A DNA stretch of 39,306 nt from JADHOX01 sp038120515. GTDB lineage: Bacteria > Pseudomonadota > Alphaproteobacteria > Rickettsiales > JABIRX01. Position numbers and translations under genes: made by a program. Location of the stretch: contig JAYOLW010000015.1 of NCBI GenBank assembly GCA_038120515.1, positions 1-39,306 on the forward strand. Direction: 5' to 3'. Each line of letters starts with the position of its first letter. Within the stretch, counting starts at the first letter, position 1. Of the stretch, positions 17,088 to 26,353 are shown piece by piece. Below the pieces are notes generated by a model. That model did no database searches. It saw nothing but the letters and a program-made list of their open reading frames with translations, and was not told the origin of the DNA.

Positions 17088-18095
17088 ATGATAGTGCTAC
17101 AAAAACCTTATCTATTATATTTAGGTAACTCTAAAACTAAATTTGGTGCTAAAATTGCTGATGCATTAGTGACATGGACACCTGAGAATGTAAAAGGCTA
17201 TTATAGCCTTCCTGATTGTGAAATAAAATATGATACTCTTGATTTTTTAGAGCCAGAGCAGGCCTTCAAAAATGGCATTAAATCTTTAGTTATTGCTTTT
17301 GCTAATTCAGGTGGTTTTCTTACTGAACATGATATCAACATTGCAGAAAGAGCTTTAAGATCAGGTCTTGATGTTATATCTGGTATGCATGTTAAACTTG
17401 AAGAGTATCCTAAGATAAAACAAGCATGTATTGATACCAATCAAAATGTATATAATTTAAGATTTCATAACCAGAAACTTCAGACTGACGATGCAAAAAA
17501 AAGATCTGGCAAAAGGATTCTTACTGTTGGAACTGATTGTAGTGTTGGAAAAATGTTTGCATCAATTGCAATAAATAATGAATTACAAAAAAGATTGATT
17601 AAGAGTAAGTTTGCTGCAACTGGACAAACTGGAATTATTCTTTCTGGCGAAGGTATTGCTGTAGATGCTGTTATCGCTGATTTTATCTCAGGAGCCGCTG
17701 CTAGTTTATCACCTGATTCAGATCATGATCAATATTTTGTTGTTGAAGGTCAAGGTTCATTGCATCATCCATCTTTTGCCGGAGTTTCGCTTGGTTTACT
17801 TCATGGATCTCAACCTGATTATTTAGTTATATGTCATGAGCCATTTCGAAATACAATGAGGCACACGAATTATAACATACCTTCTATTGAAGACACTATT
17901 AATTTAAACATGTTGCATGCAAGTAGGGTTAATAAAAATGTTGCTGTGAAAGGTATTGTTCTTAATCTTGCCGGTGCAAATTCGAAAGAACAAAAACTTG
18001 AAATTATTGAAGAATATGAAAATCTTTATAATCTTCCTGTGGCAGATATCTTCAATGTTAGTGTTGAAAAAATTGTTGATAATATTCTTGCCTAA
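17088..18095 (+). CDS. DUF1611 P-loop protein, DgcN-like (D-glutamate N-acetyltransferase candidate)
   Basis: The 335-residue protein belongs to the DUF1611 family. An N-terminal Rossmann-like domain (residues about 1-125; YLLYLGNSKTKFGAKIADAL, ANSGGFL) is followed by a P-loop domain. Its Walker A is GTDCSVGKM at residues 148-156, followed by AATGQTGIILSGEGIAVDAV and VVEGQGSLHHPSFAGVSLG. Family members named DgcN are reported to N-acetylate D-glutamate, which partner DgcA then converts so that it enters L-glutamate metabolism. DgcA is not in this window. Length and domain order fit the family. The DadA-like and Ald genes nearby support a D-amino-acid or wall-salvage context, but the exact reaction here is inference. 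Confidence 0.8.
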   Translation: MIVLQKPYLLYLGNSKTKFGAKIADALVTWTPENVKGYYSLPDCEIKYDTLDFLEPEQAFKNGIKSLVIAFANSGGFLTEHDINIAERALRSGLDVISGMHVKLEEYPKIKQACIDTNQNVYNLRFHNQKLQTDDAKKRSGKRILTVGTDCSVGKMFASIAINNELQKRLIKSKFAATGQTGIILSGEGIAVDAVIADFISGAAASLSPDSDHDQYFVVEGQGSLHHPSFAGVSLGLLHGSQPDYLVICHEPFRNTMRHTNYNIPSIEDTINLNMLHASRVNKNVAVKGIVLNLAGANSKEQKLEIIEEYENLYNLPVADIFNVSVEKIVDNILA

Positions 18096-18103
18096 TTTGA
18101 TTT

Positions 18104-20560
18104 GTGAATCAATTTTTTAAAATTCCGTACCATCAAAATTTTCTATATTGTCTTTATAAACAAATTATTTTTGATAATTCAGTTCAAAAACTTGAGGATT
18201 TAATTGTAATTTTACCAGATCAAAATTCTGTTAATCAACTTAAAAAGATTTTCCAAGAAAACATCATAGATGGTGCTTTTTTGCCTGCGATAATAGCTTT
18301 ATCAGATTATCAAAAGCTTAGCAAATATTTTGCAATTGAAGTTAACAGCAATGATCAATTTCATAATAATTTTAAAGTAAGAATTAATTTAATAAATTTT
18401 ATTAATAGCTGTGATTATATCGATGAGATTGATAAATTAACAATACTAGAAGATTTATCTAAGTTATTAAATGACTTATATCAATCTGGAATAAATATAA
18501 CTGATGTTAATTTTCCAAGTTTTGAAAAATCAATTGAAGAAAAATTATTATCTAAACTTCTGAATGATTTTAAAAATTATGTAAAAATAAACGAGTTTAC
18601 TTTTCAGGATTATGTTATCAATTTTGAGCAAATAGAAATATTATTTAAGATTGCTAAACTACTTCAAAATCAGAAGCATAATTTTAAAAATAAGATTATT
18701 ATAGCGGGTTCAAGCTTTAGCTTATATGTAACTCAAAATTTAGCTAATTCCATAATAGCAAATAAATTTAATCAAATTTTTATAGTTGATTATGAATCAA
18801 TAACAATCGATTTAGATAATCAATTTATAAAATCACTAAAGCATCAATATGATTTTAAAACTCTGATTGATAACCAAGAAACAAAAACAAATGAAGCTGT
18901 TAAATGTTATATCTTTAATGATGAATATCAAGAAGCTCAGTTCGTTAATTACCAATTAAAAAATGATAAAACTAAAGCTATAATTAATGGGCATGAATTG
19001 AGATTTTTGGTAAATAATTTAATTAATCCTTTATATTATGAGGATAATTTAAATCTTCAGAAGAATTTAATAATAAATTTTTTGTTTAATGATGTTTCAG
19101 ACATTAATATTTTAAAATGTGAATCATTTAAAAATATCGAAGCCCAAACCTTATTTTATAATCAAGAGAAACAAAAAAACTTTGTTAATTTTTATCAGAA
19201 TTTTAGTAAGACCAAAGGAATAAATGATCTAGAAATTGAAGAAAAATTTTGTTTATTTAAAAAGTTAGTTGAAGAATATCAATTATCATTATCAAAAAAT
19301 TTATTAAGTAAATTTGAGATAATTATTAAATTTATATCTTCGATTAAAAATATTAAACTTTTAACAAAATTAGATTTCTTAAAATTTCTAATCTCTGATT
19401 TAAAACCAGTTTTATCAAACTCAAAATATTTAAAATTTTCATATGAATCAAAATTATTTAAATCAGATAATATTGTTATTGCGGGTTTAAATGATAAAAA
19501 TTGGATTAATCAAAACCAATATAATGTTATAAAATCTGAGATATTACAAAGCCTAGGCCTAAGATCTGAAATTGATTATCATTTACTAGCGCTTCAAGAT
19601 TTTATAACCTTATTTTCTTGCAAAAATATCTGCTTATCATTTACCAATGATGCCAATAGCGATCCTTTGGCAATACTTACTTTATTAGAACAAAAAGCTA
19701 AAGTCCTTTTTATTAAACCGATTACACAATTTACTCCTAAATACAAAAAAAATGTCTTTGCAAAAGTTAAGGAAAAATCACAAATAACTAGAATTTCTGT
19801 ATCAGATTTTAAAACCTTAATTGAAAACCCATATGGAATTTATGTTAAGAAAATCCTTAGATTACAAAACTTAGATAATATTTATAAATCATCTTTACGC
19901 AAAATTTATGGAGTTATTATCCATAAAGTCATAGAAACTTATACTCAAAAGCAGGAACAAATATCTGGTGATCATTTAAAATTTTTGATTTCAGAATTTT
20001 ATAGTTTAAGTCAAATGACGCAATATCATGAGATGTTAAAACTTTTAAATACCAAAATTACTAATTTATTTCAATGGTGGATCAAAGAACATAAAAAGCT
20101 TTCTTTAAACTCTGTAAAAACACTTACAGAACTTAAAGTTGAAGCTAGATTTAATGATTTAGTTAATATAACCGCTATATTTGATAGAATCGAATTAGAA
20201 GTAAATGATGATTTTAAAATAATTGATTATAAAACTTCAAAATTGCCTAGTGACAAGGATATAAAAACAGGAAAATATACGCAACTTATCTTAGAAGCAT
20301 TGATTTACATAAAAGCAAATAAACTCACGATTCAAAATATACAGGATCCAGTTTTAGTAGGTTTATCAGGTGATATAAACTTTGTGAAGAACCAAATCCT
20401 AGAATTAAATAATTTTGCAAATAACTTGCTAGAATTTGAAAATATGATTAATGATGTTTTTACTGTGTTTTTTGCTTCTGAAACTAAATTATATGCTTTT
20501 CCAGTTCCAGATTCAAAACAATATAGTGACTATATACATATAACTCGATTAGAGGCTTAA
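18104..20560 (+). CDS. addB: AddB-like double-strand break repair subunit with C-terminal nuclease
   Basis: The 818-residue protein resembles alphaproteobacterial AddB, the subunit that with AddA forms the RecBCD-like helicase-nuclease. The N-terminus has LEDLIVILPDQNSVNQLKKI, as in the inactivated helicase half of AddB. The C-terminal 220 residues form a PD-(D/E)XK nuclease with H607 (GVIIHKVIE), D694 (IFDRIE) and D708-Y-K710 (IIDYKTSK), followed by YTQLILEALIY with the conserved Gln. It is shorter than typical AddB (about 1000 residues) and very AT-rich. The start is GTG at 18104, eight bases after dgcN; no better start exists nearby. AddA is not in the window. It is cotranscribed with metabolic genes, which is not an obvious functional match. 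Confidence 0.82.
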   Translation: MNQFFKIPYHQNFLYCLYKQIIFDNSVQKLEDLIVILPDQNSVNQLKKIFQENIIDGAFLPAIIALSDYQKLSKYFAIEVNSNDQFHNNFKVRINLINFINSCDYIDEIDKLTILEDLSKLLNDLYQSGINITDVNFPSFEKSIEEKLLSKLLNDFKNYVKINEFTFQDYVINFEQIEILFKIAKLLQNQKHNFKNKIIIAGSSFSLYVTQNLANSIIANKFNQIFIVDYESITIDLDNQFIKSLKHQYDFKTLIDNQETKTNEAVKCYIFNDEYQEAQFVNYQLKNDKTKAIINGHELRFLVNNLINPLYYEDNLNLQKNLIINFLFNDVSDINILKCESFKNIEAQTLFYNQEKQKNFVNFYQNFSKTKGINDLEIEEKFCLFKKLVEEYQLSLSKNLLSKFEIIIKFISSIKNIKLLTKLDFLKFLISDLKPVLSNSKYLKFSYESKLFKSDNIVIAGLNDKNWINQNQYNVIKSEILQSLGLRSEIDYHLLALQDFITLFSCKNICLSFTNDANSDPLAILTLLEQKAKVLFIKPITQFTPKYKKNVFAKVKEKSQITRISVSDFKTLIENPYGIYVKKILRLQNLDNIYKSSLRKIYGVIIHKVIETYTQKQEQISGDHLKFLISEFYSLSQMTQYHEMLKLLNTKITNLFQWWIKEHKKLSLNSVKTLTELKVEARFNDLVNITAIFDRIELEVNDDFKIIDYKTSKLPSDKDIKTGKYTQLILEALIYIKANKLTIQNIQDPVLVGLSGDINFVKNQILELNNFANNLLEFENMINDVFTVFFASETKLYAFPVPDSKQYSDYIHITRLEA

Positions 20561-20561
20561 C

Positions 20562-21578
20562 ATGACAGAATTAATAGGAATCGGTAATGCAATTTGTGAT
20601 ATTTTAGTAAAAGTTGAAGATATTTTTTTTGACAAAATAAAATATCAAAAAGGCTCTATGTCTTTAATTTCATATCAAGAAGCTGACGATCTTATGAACC
20701 TAATTAAAAATGCTGGTTATAATTATTCTATATCATCTGGTGGTTCTATAGCAAATACGGTTGCATTACTCTCTGAATTTAACATTAAAACAGCGCTAAT
20801 TGGTAATGTTTCTGATGATTATTTTGGTTCAAAATTTATTAATGATATTGAAAAATCCGGTGTTAAATTTGTTAATTTACATGATGCACAAGATAAAAAC
20901 TCAGCTAAATGCATTGTTTTAGTATCAGAGGATGGTGAAAGAACATTATGTACTTATCTAGGTTGTAGTAGCTATTTAAATTTAAATCAAAATCAACCAA
21001 GTCTCAAAAAATTAGAGAATGCTAAATTTGTTTATATAGAAGGCTATATTTTTGATAATCCAGATACTACTGATGAAATATTAACTTTTATTGATAATAA
21101 TCCACAATTTCATTATATTTTATCATTGTCTGATAAAGGATGTATTGAGCGCAATCAAGATGTAATCGGAAAAATTATTAAAGATAGCGCAGGAACTATC
21201 ATTGGTAATGAATCTGAATTTGCTAAATTATTAGATCTTGAATCAATTAATGCTAATAATGTAGAAAATGCCTTAAATCTTTTTAAAGCGAATCAAAATC
21301 TACAGAATGTTATTATTACCCTTAATAAAAATGGTGCATATCACATTGACGGTGTAAAAATTTCGCAAATTACAACCGAGCAAGTAAAAGCATATGATTC
21401 TACTGGTGCAGGTGACGCATTTGCAGCTGGTTTCTTATATGGAACTGTTAATAAAATTGATCCTATTAAATCTTGTAAGATTGGTAATTTACTTGCAAAA
21501 ATAGTAATTCAACAATTAGGTGCAAGACCTAATATCCAAGTTCCTGTAATCTCAGAGGAAATTGCCAAAATAGCTTAA
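20562..21578 (+). CDS. PfkB-family sugar/nucleoside kinase (adenosine kinase-like)
   Basis: The 338-residue kinase starts LIGIGNAICDILVKVED and has SSGGSIANTVALLSEF, the substrate-binding glycine block. The ATP and catalytic signature is YDSTGAGDAFAAGFLYG, where the Asp before AFAAG is the catalytic base. It aligns in style with the alphaproteobacterial kinases annotated as adenosine kinase, which differ from ribokinase in the N-terminal GNAxxD motif. The substrate is not decided by sequence. It begins one base after the addB stop and ends 14 bases before ampG. If it is an adenosine kinase it would salvage adenosine to AMP. Confidence 0.85.
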   Translation: MTELIGIGNAICDILVKVEDIFFDKIKYQKGSMSLISYQEADDLMNLIKNAGYNYSISSGGSIANTVALLSEFNIKTALIGNVSDDYFGSKFINDIEKSGVKFVNLHDAQDKNSAKCIVLVSEDGERTLCTYLGCSSYLNLNQNQPSLKKLENAKFVYIEGYIFDNPDTTDEILTFIDNNPQFHYILSLSDKGCIERNQDVIGKIIKDSAGTIIGNESEFAKLLDLESINANNVENALNLFKANQNLQNVIITLNKNGAYHIDGVKISQITTEQVKAYDSTGAGDAFAAGFLYGTVNKIDPIKSCKIGNLLAKIVIQQLGARPNIQVPVISEEIAKIA

Positions 21579-21592
21579 TCACTATAGGGCTG

Positions 21593-22834
21593 ATGCAAAA
21601 AATTAATTATTCAAATCTAGCAAGAATATTTGTTTTAGGTATTGCGTCAGGTTTACCAATCGTATTAGTATTATCAAGTTTCAGTATTTGGTTATTAGAA
21701 CTTTCTGTGTCAAAGACTACCATCGGATTATTTGCTCTTGCAACAGCTCCTTATAGTTTTAAATTTTTATGGTCGCCTTTTATTGATGGGCTAAAATTAC
21801 CAATTTTAAGTAAGTTATTAGGCCATAGAAAATCATGGTTAATTGTCTCGCAAATTGGTCTTGTTATAGCAATTATTGTGCTGGCTTTAATTGATCATCA
21901 AAAATATTTATTATTTTCAGCAATTACAATTTTAGTAATTACATTTTTCTCTGCAACTCAAGATATAGTAATTGATGCTTATAGAATTGAGCTTGCTAAT
22001 GAAAGCGAGCAGGGGCTTTTTGCTACTTTTGTTATTTATGGTTATAGAATAGGTATGCTGATATCTGGAGCCGGTGCTTTATTTCTAGCAAGTTTTATGA
22101 GCTGGAAGATGGTTTATATCATTATGGCAATGATTATTGGCTTTATTTCAATACTAATTTTATCATTTCCCGACACAAAACATATAGTTGATAAAAATAA
22201 ACTTTCAGTTTCAAAATGGAGTCGAAACTATCTTATTGATCCATTTGTAAATTTTGCAAAAAATGACAATTTTATATTAATTTTAATATTTATTGTTCTT
22301 TACAAATTTGGTGATGCTTTTGCAGGCATTATGACTAATCCTTTTTTACTTGAGATAGGATTTAACAAAATTGATATTGCTTCAATAGTCAAAACAATTG
22401 GTCTCGGTTTTACATTGATTGGTTTGTCAATAGGTGGATTCATTGTTGCCCGATATAATCTTAAACAAAGTTTGATTTTTTGTGGTATTCTTCAAGCCAT
22501 AAGTAACCTTGTTTTCTGTATTCAAACTTATTTTCCTGGCGACAAAACATTTTTGATGGTAACAATTGGCTTTGAAAACTTAGCAGGTGCTATGGGTACT
22601 GTTGCTTTTGTCGCATTTATTTCAAGATTATGTAATTTAAATTACACTGCAACACAATACGCGTTATTATCTTCCCTATCAACTTTTGGACGAACATTAT
22701 TCTCATCTTCTGCAGGAATGGTTGCAGATAACTTTGATTGGTTTGTATTTTTTGTAATATCATCATTAGTTGCAATTCCTGGTATAATGATTATATTTTG
22801 TATTAAACATAATATCTTAGATGAAAAACCATGA
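21593..22834 (+). CDS. ampG: AmpG-type muropeptide permease (MFS)
   Basis: The 413-residue protein has about twelve hydrophobic helices. The N-terminal FVLGIASGLPIVLV segment and the APYSFKFLWSPFIDGL and FFSATQDIVIDAYRIE blocks are characteristic of AmpG, the inner-membrane importer of GlcNAc-anhydro-MurNAc peptides released by lytic transglycosylases. Its last codons overlap the ald start by 4 bases (ATGA). Two lytic transglycosylase genes (mltB, rlpA) lie within 4 kb on the other strand. Rickettsiales often keep several AmpG paralogues, some of which may carry other solutes, so muropeptide transport is the likely but not proven role. Confidence 0.9.
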   Translation: MQKINYSNLARIFVLGIASGLPIVLVLSSFSIWLLELSVSKTTIGLFALATAPYSFKFLWSPFIDGLKLPILSKLLGHRKSWLIVSQIGLVIAIIVLALIDHQKYLLFSAITILVITFFSATQDIVIDAYRIELANESEQGLFATFVIYGYRIGMLISGAGALFLASFMSWKMVYIIMAMIIGFISILILSFPDTKHIVDKNKLSVSKWSRNYLIDPFVNFAKNDNFILILIFIVLYKFGDAFAGIMTNPFLLEIGFNKIDIASIVKTIGLGFTLIGLSIGGFIVARYNLKQSLIFCGILQAISNLVFCIQTYFPGDKTFLMVTIGFENLAGAMGTVAFVAFISRLCNLNYTATQYALLSSLSTFGRTLFSSSAGMVADNFDWFVFFVISSLVAIPGIMIIFCIKHNILDEKP

Positions 22835-23931
22835 AAATAGGTATACCAAAAGAATTAAAGGATAATGAATATAGAGTTGGTTTAACACCTGAAAAGGTTG
22901 CTATTTTAAAAGCCAAAGGACACACAATATATGTTGAAAAAAACGCTGGTGATGCAATTGGCTTTAGTGATAAGCAGTATGTTAATTCAGGTGCATTAAT
23001 TTTAGAAAAGAACTCAGAAATTTATCAGAAATCTGATCTTATTATTAAAGTAAAGGAGCCTCAACCTGAAGAAGTTAAACATATTAAAGAAGGTCAGATA
23101 ATATTTTCTTATTTACATCTTGCTGCTGAACCAGATCTTACAAAAGCTTTAATTGACAGAAAGGCAATTGCTATAGCTTTTGAAACTATAACTGATGATT
23201 TTGGCAAATTACCATTGTTAAAGCCTATGAGTGCAGTTGCTGGAAGAGTAGCTGTTCAGGCTGCATGCTTTGCGCTACAAAAAAATAATGCTGGCAGTGG
23301 TTTATTAATTGGCGGTGTCGAAAATATAAAACCATGTAATGTTTTAGTTCTTGGCGGTGGTGTGGTTGGTGAAAATGCAGCTTTTGTCGCAAGTGGTATG
23401 GGAGCCAATGTTGAAGTTCTAGAAAAATTCGATTCTAGAATCGATGAATTAAGTCGTTTATATCCAAATAGGTTTAAGGTAAAACCCTTTTCAGATTCCT
23501 TACTCAGAACATTATTGGTTGATGCAGATGTTGTTGTAGGTGCAATTTTGCTTCCTGGAAAATCAGCACCAAAGATCCTTTCTAGAGAACATATAGCATT
23601 AATGCCTAAAAACTCTGTATTTGTAGATGTTGCAATTGATCAGGGAGGGTGTTCTGAAACTAGCAAACCAACAACCCATTCAAATCCAACATATATTGAT
23701 GAAAACGTAATTCATTATTGTGTTACTAACATGCCAGCAGTCGCTGCAAAAACAGCAACACTTGCACTTGAATATATGACTTTTCCATATCTTGAAATTT
23801 TAGCTTCAAATAACATTGAAGAATTATGCCGTAGTAATATAAATTTTAGAAACGGTCTTAATATTTACTATGATAAATTAGTAAATAAGGCAGTTGCAGA
23901 ATCATTGGATTTAGAGTTTGGAAATTTTTAA
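22831..23931 (+). CDS. ald: Alanine dehydrogenase
   Basis: The 366-residue enzyme interconverts L-alanine plus NAD+ with pyruvate, ammonia and NADH. MKIGIPKELKDNEYRVGLTP is the standard N-terminus. K75 (KVKEPQ) and H96 (YLHLAA) sit at the canonical catalytic positions. The NAD fold has VLVLGGGVVGENAAFVA, and DVAIDQGGCSETSKPT supplies the conserved catalytic Asp. NMPAVAAKTATLALEY follows. It overlaps ampG by 4 bases and abuts folB. This placement suggests use of alanine released from imported muropeptides as carbon and nitrogen source. That link is inference from context; the enzyme identity is firm. Confidence 0.96.
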   Translation: MKIGIPKELKDNEYRVGLTPEKVAILKAKGHTIYVEKNAGDAIGFSDKQYVNSGALILEKNSEIYQKSDLIIKVKEPQPEEVKHIKEGQIIFSYLHLAAEPDLTKALIDRKAIAIAFETITDDFGKLPLLKPMSAVAGRVAVQAACFALQKNNAGSGLLIGGVENIKPCNVLVLGGGVVGENAAFVASGMGANVEVLEKFDSRIDELSRLYPNRFKVKPFSDSLLRTLLVDADVVVGAILLPGKSAPKILSREHIALMPKNSVFVDVAIDQGGCSETSKPTTHSNPTYIDENVIHYCVTNMPAVAAKTATLALEYMTFPYLEILASNNIEELCRSNINFRNGLNIYYDKLVNKAVAESLDLEFGNF

Positions 23932-24273
23932 ATGAAATTTACTATTCAAAATTACAAAACTAGTTTGTCTCTTGGTATTTACCCCATAGAAAAAACTATT
24001 AAAAATAATATTTTAGTAACAATTATTTTTGTTTTTGATGCAACAAAAGCTTCAATTTCTGATGATATAACCGACACAATTGATTATGATAATATATGTA
24101 AGGCTATAGATTATAGTTCTAATCTAAAACATTATAATCTAATTGAGCATTATATTAAAGAATTAAAAGCAACAATTTTAAAATTAGATAATAGAATAAA
24201 GGATATAAATATTTCAGTAAAAAAATTAAGTGCCGTTCCAAAAGCTGATTTTGTTATGATTGAAACTAATTAA
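23932..24273 (+). CDS. folB: Dihydroneopterin aldolase
   Basis: The 113-residue protein fits the FolB tunnelling fold. SLGIYPIEKTIKNNILV carries the conserved Gly and the Glu that binds the pterin, DTIDYDNICKAI follows, and LSAVPKADFVMIE near the C-terminus carries the catalytic Lys. FolB splits dihydroneopterin to 6-hydroxymethyl-dihydropterin and glycolaldehyde in folate synthesis. It abuts ald with no gap and is the last gene of the seven-gene operon. Its stop lies one base from the convergent bioD stop, so no terminator fits between them. No other folate gene is in the window. Confidence 0.88.
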   Translation: MKFTIQNYKTSLSLGIYPIEKTIKNNILVTIIFVFDATKASISDDITDTIDYDNICKAIDYSSNLKHYNLIEHYIKELKATILKLDNRIKDINISVKKLSAVPKADFVMIETN

Positions 24274-24274
24274 T

Positions 24275-24907
24275 TTATAGAGATATAATTAACTCATCAA
24301 TATTTGTATAAATTGGTACTTTAGTAAATCTTATCAAACTTTCTAAATTATTTTCGTAATTATCTAATATTGGATAATTATTAAAATATAATCTTACATT
24401 TAATTCTTTTAAACAATCTAATAATGAAAGAGTGTGGCTTAAGCAGCCAAGATAATTATTTGTAACAATTATTATTGGTATATTTAAATCCATTAATAAA
24501 TCTAAAATTAACTTCTCTTTATTAATAGGTACATATACACCACCAGCACCTTCAATGAAATTATAGTCGTTTTCATTGTTATTTGTTAAAAATTGTTCAC
24601 ATAAATTAACTAATGAATCATAGTTAATTTCCTTATTTTCTAATTTAGCAGCTTGATCTGGTGAAAGTGCAGCTTTGTAATAAAAAGGTGATATAGATTT
24701 TACATTATCAAAAGTAATGTCCCTAAGAAGAGCAGATAAAATTTTAGCTGAGTCAGATTCATGAAAATTATTATTATCTAAACCAGTAATAATAGGTTTT
24801 AAAGCCTCAATTTTCTTATTTTGAAATTTTAACTTGTTAATAATTTCCGTTAAAACAAATGTTTTACCAATTTCAGTTCCTGTTGCTGAAATAAAGTAAT
24901 TTACCAT
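24275..24907 (-). CDS. bioD: Dethiobiotin synthetase
   Basis: The 210-residue ATP-dependent enzyme closes the ureido ring of dethiobiotin from diaminopelargonate and CO2. The P-loop FISATGTEIGKTFV (residues 8-16; the family has TGTDTGKT) and the downstream FIEGAGGVYVPI (Glu and Gly residues of the active site) are diagnostic. ALSPDQAAKLE matches the family SPHxAA block with Asp in place of His. No other biotin gene is present here, so the rest of the pathway must lie elsewhere or be absent. It is last in the ilvD-mltB-rlpA-bioD run; an AAGGAA lies only one base before its ATG, unusually close for a ribosome-binding site. Confidence 0.9.
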   Translation of the reverse strand: MVNYFISATGTEIGKTFVLTEIINKLKFQNKKIEALKPIITGLDNNNFHESDSAKILSALLRDITFDNVKSISPFYYKAALSPDQAAKLENKEINYDSLVNLCEQFLTNNNENDYNFIEGAGGVYVPINKEKLILDLLMDLNIPIIIVTNNYLGCLSHTLSLLDCLKELNVRLYFNNYPILDNYENNLESLIRFTKVPIYTNIDELIISL

Positions 24908-24911
24908 TTCC

Positions 24912-25391
24912 TTAGTTCAAAAATGTTTTACCAAAAAGCTCAATATGTAAATCATCAGTTTCTTGTTTAAGAAACTCCACAATAACTTCTGCTGTACCTT
25001 GTTCCATAAAACCAAGTTCTTCTGCTGCATATTCAGATAAATCTATGATTCTATCGCCAACGAATGGACCACGATCATTAACTTTAACAATGATCGATCT
25101 GCCATTTTCAAAATTTGTTACTTTTACAATAGATGGCATTGGTAAAGTTTTATGCGCAGCAGTTAATTCTCTTTTATCAAAAACTTCACCATTAGCTGTT
25201 TTTTTATTATGAAATTTATCTCCATACCAAGAAGCAGTACCTATTTCAGAATAACTATTATTAACTTCGGGGAAATATTCAATGCCTTCAATTTCATATG
25301 GATTTCCAACTTTAAAATAACCTTGATAATTATAATTAGGCTTTAAACCAAAAAGAAAAGGTATTGATATCAGTAGTTTTAATTTATTCAT
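24912..25391 (-). CDS. rlpA: RlpA-type septal lytic transglycosylase
   Basis: The 159-residue exported protein has a short hydrophobic N-terminus (MNKLKLLISIPFLFGL) without a lipobox cysteine. YFKVGNPYEIEGIEYFP is the RlpA-specific pre-domain. The double-psi beta-barrel follows, with IGTASWYGDKFHNKKTANGE, the Asp of EVFDKREL, LTAAHKTLPMPS and VKVNDRGPFVGDRIIDLS. RlpA cleaves peptide-free glycan strands at the septum in Pseudomonas. There is no SPOR domain, as in other short alphaproteobacterial forms. The ATG overlaps the mltB stop by 4 bases, so the two wall enzymes are likely coupled. Confidence 0.92.
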   Translation of the reverse strand: MNKLKLLISIPFLFGLKPNYNYQGYFKVGNPYEIEGIEYFPEVNNSYSEIGTASWYGDKFHNKKTANGEVFDKRELTAAHKTLPMPSIVKVTNFENGRSIIVKVNDRGPFVGDRIIDLSEYAAEELGFMEQGTAEVIVEFLKQETDDLHIELFGKTFLN

Positions 25392-26353
25392 ATTTTTTCA
25401 GCAAATTTACCAACAGTTGCAGCAAAATAATTTGAGTGATTCCAATCCCAAAGAATGTCAAAGTTATTAAATGTTATAAATAATTCATTATCTAAAGTAA
25501 TAATCTTTACTTTTTGAGTTAACTCATGTTCGGTGAAGTTTTCCCCGTTTTTCTTAGCAAGACCTTTATTAACAAGTATTTTTAAATCAAGAGATTCATT
25601 AGATTTGACCAAATTATTATCATATTCTACTTTATACCCCCAAGGTAAGTTTTTATCCCAATTTAATGTTGCCAAATAATTAGCAATAGAGCTTAGTATA
25701 TCATTGTAATTATCCCATATATCAATATCGCCATCATTATCGCCATCATAACCATATTTGTAATAGCTAGATGGAATAAATTGGCATTGTCCCGATGCAC
25801 CAGCCCAAGATCCATAGAAATCCTCAATTTCAATTGAGTTGCTATCAATCATCTTTAAAGCGTTAATTAACTCATATTCAAAAAAATCTTTTCTTCTTGA
25901 GTTATATGCAAGATTAGCGAGAGATTCTATCACATAAAAATTTCCAGTTTGTCTTCCATAATCAGTCTCTATTCCCCATAAAGCTAATATATATTGTTTT
26001 GGAACATTAAATTTTTGCTCAACCTGATTAAGCAAATCCTGATTTTCTTTTAATAATTTACGAGCTTTATTGATTCTAGAATTATTTACATGATTATTAT
26101 AATATTCATCGAAACTTTGTTTTCGCTTATATTGTTTTTGATCAATCTTATTAAATTGAATTTTTGGCTTAACATCAACAAAAGCTTGATCAAATGTTTG
26201 TTCTGAAACACCTTGTTTTATGGCTTTATCCTTAATATCTAGCTGCCAATCATGAAAACTTACACTCTTTTCTTTAAAAGAGCAGGAGCTAAGAAAAAAA
26301 ACAATAAGATATAAAAATATAGAGGTTTTTCTTAAATCTTTAAATGTCAGCAT
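25388..26353 (-). CDS. mltB: Lytic murein transglycosylase (MltB-type) lipoprotein
   Basis: The 321-residue protein has a lipoprotein signal with lipobox L21-S-S-C24. The catalytic segment is YILALWGIETDYGRQTGNF, with Glu129 the expected acid/base. SWAGASGQCQFIPSSYYKYG and DGDNDGDIDIWDNYNDILSSIANYL are typical of the MltB fold and its metal-binding region. The enzyme cleaves the MurNAc-GlcNAc bond, leaving 1,6-anhydro ends that AmpG can import. It overlaps the ilvD 3' end by 14 bases and the rlpA start by 4. Signal peptide, motifs and length agree, so the call is secure. Confidence 0.92.
   Translation of the reverse strand: MLTFKDLRKTSIFLYLIVFFLSSCSFKEKSVSFHDWQLDIKDKAIKQGVSEQTFDQAFVDVKPKIQFNKIDQKQYKRKQSFDEYYNNHVNNSRINKARKLLKENQDLLNQVEQKFNVPKQYILALWGIETDYGRQTGNFYVIESLANLAYNSRRKDFFEYELINALKMIDSNSIEIEDFYGSWAGASGQCQFIPSSYYKYGYDGDNDGDIDIWDNYNDILSSIANYLATLNWDKNLPWGYKVEYDNNLVKSNESLDLKILVNKGLAKKNGENFTEHELTQKVKIITLDNELFITFNNFDILWDWNHSNYFAATVGKFAEKI

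Noticed and set aside
24912..26353. mltB and rlpA as phage lysis genes
   Set aside because: Signal peptides, RlpA and MltB family motifs and housekeeping neighbours are chromosomal; no phage genes are present.
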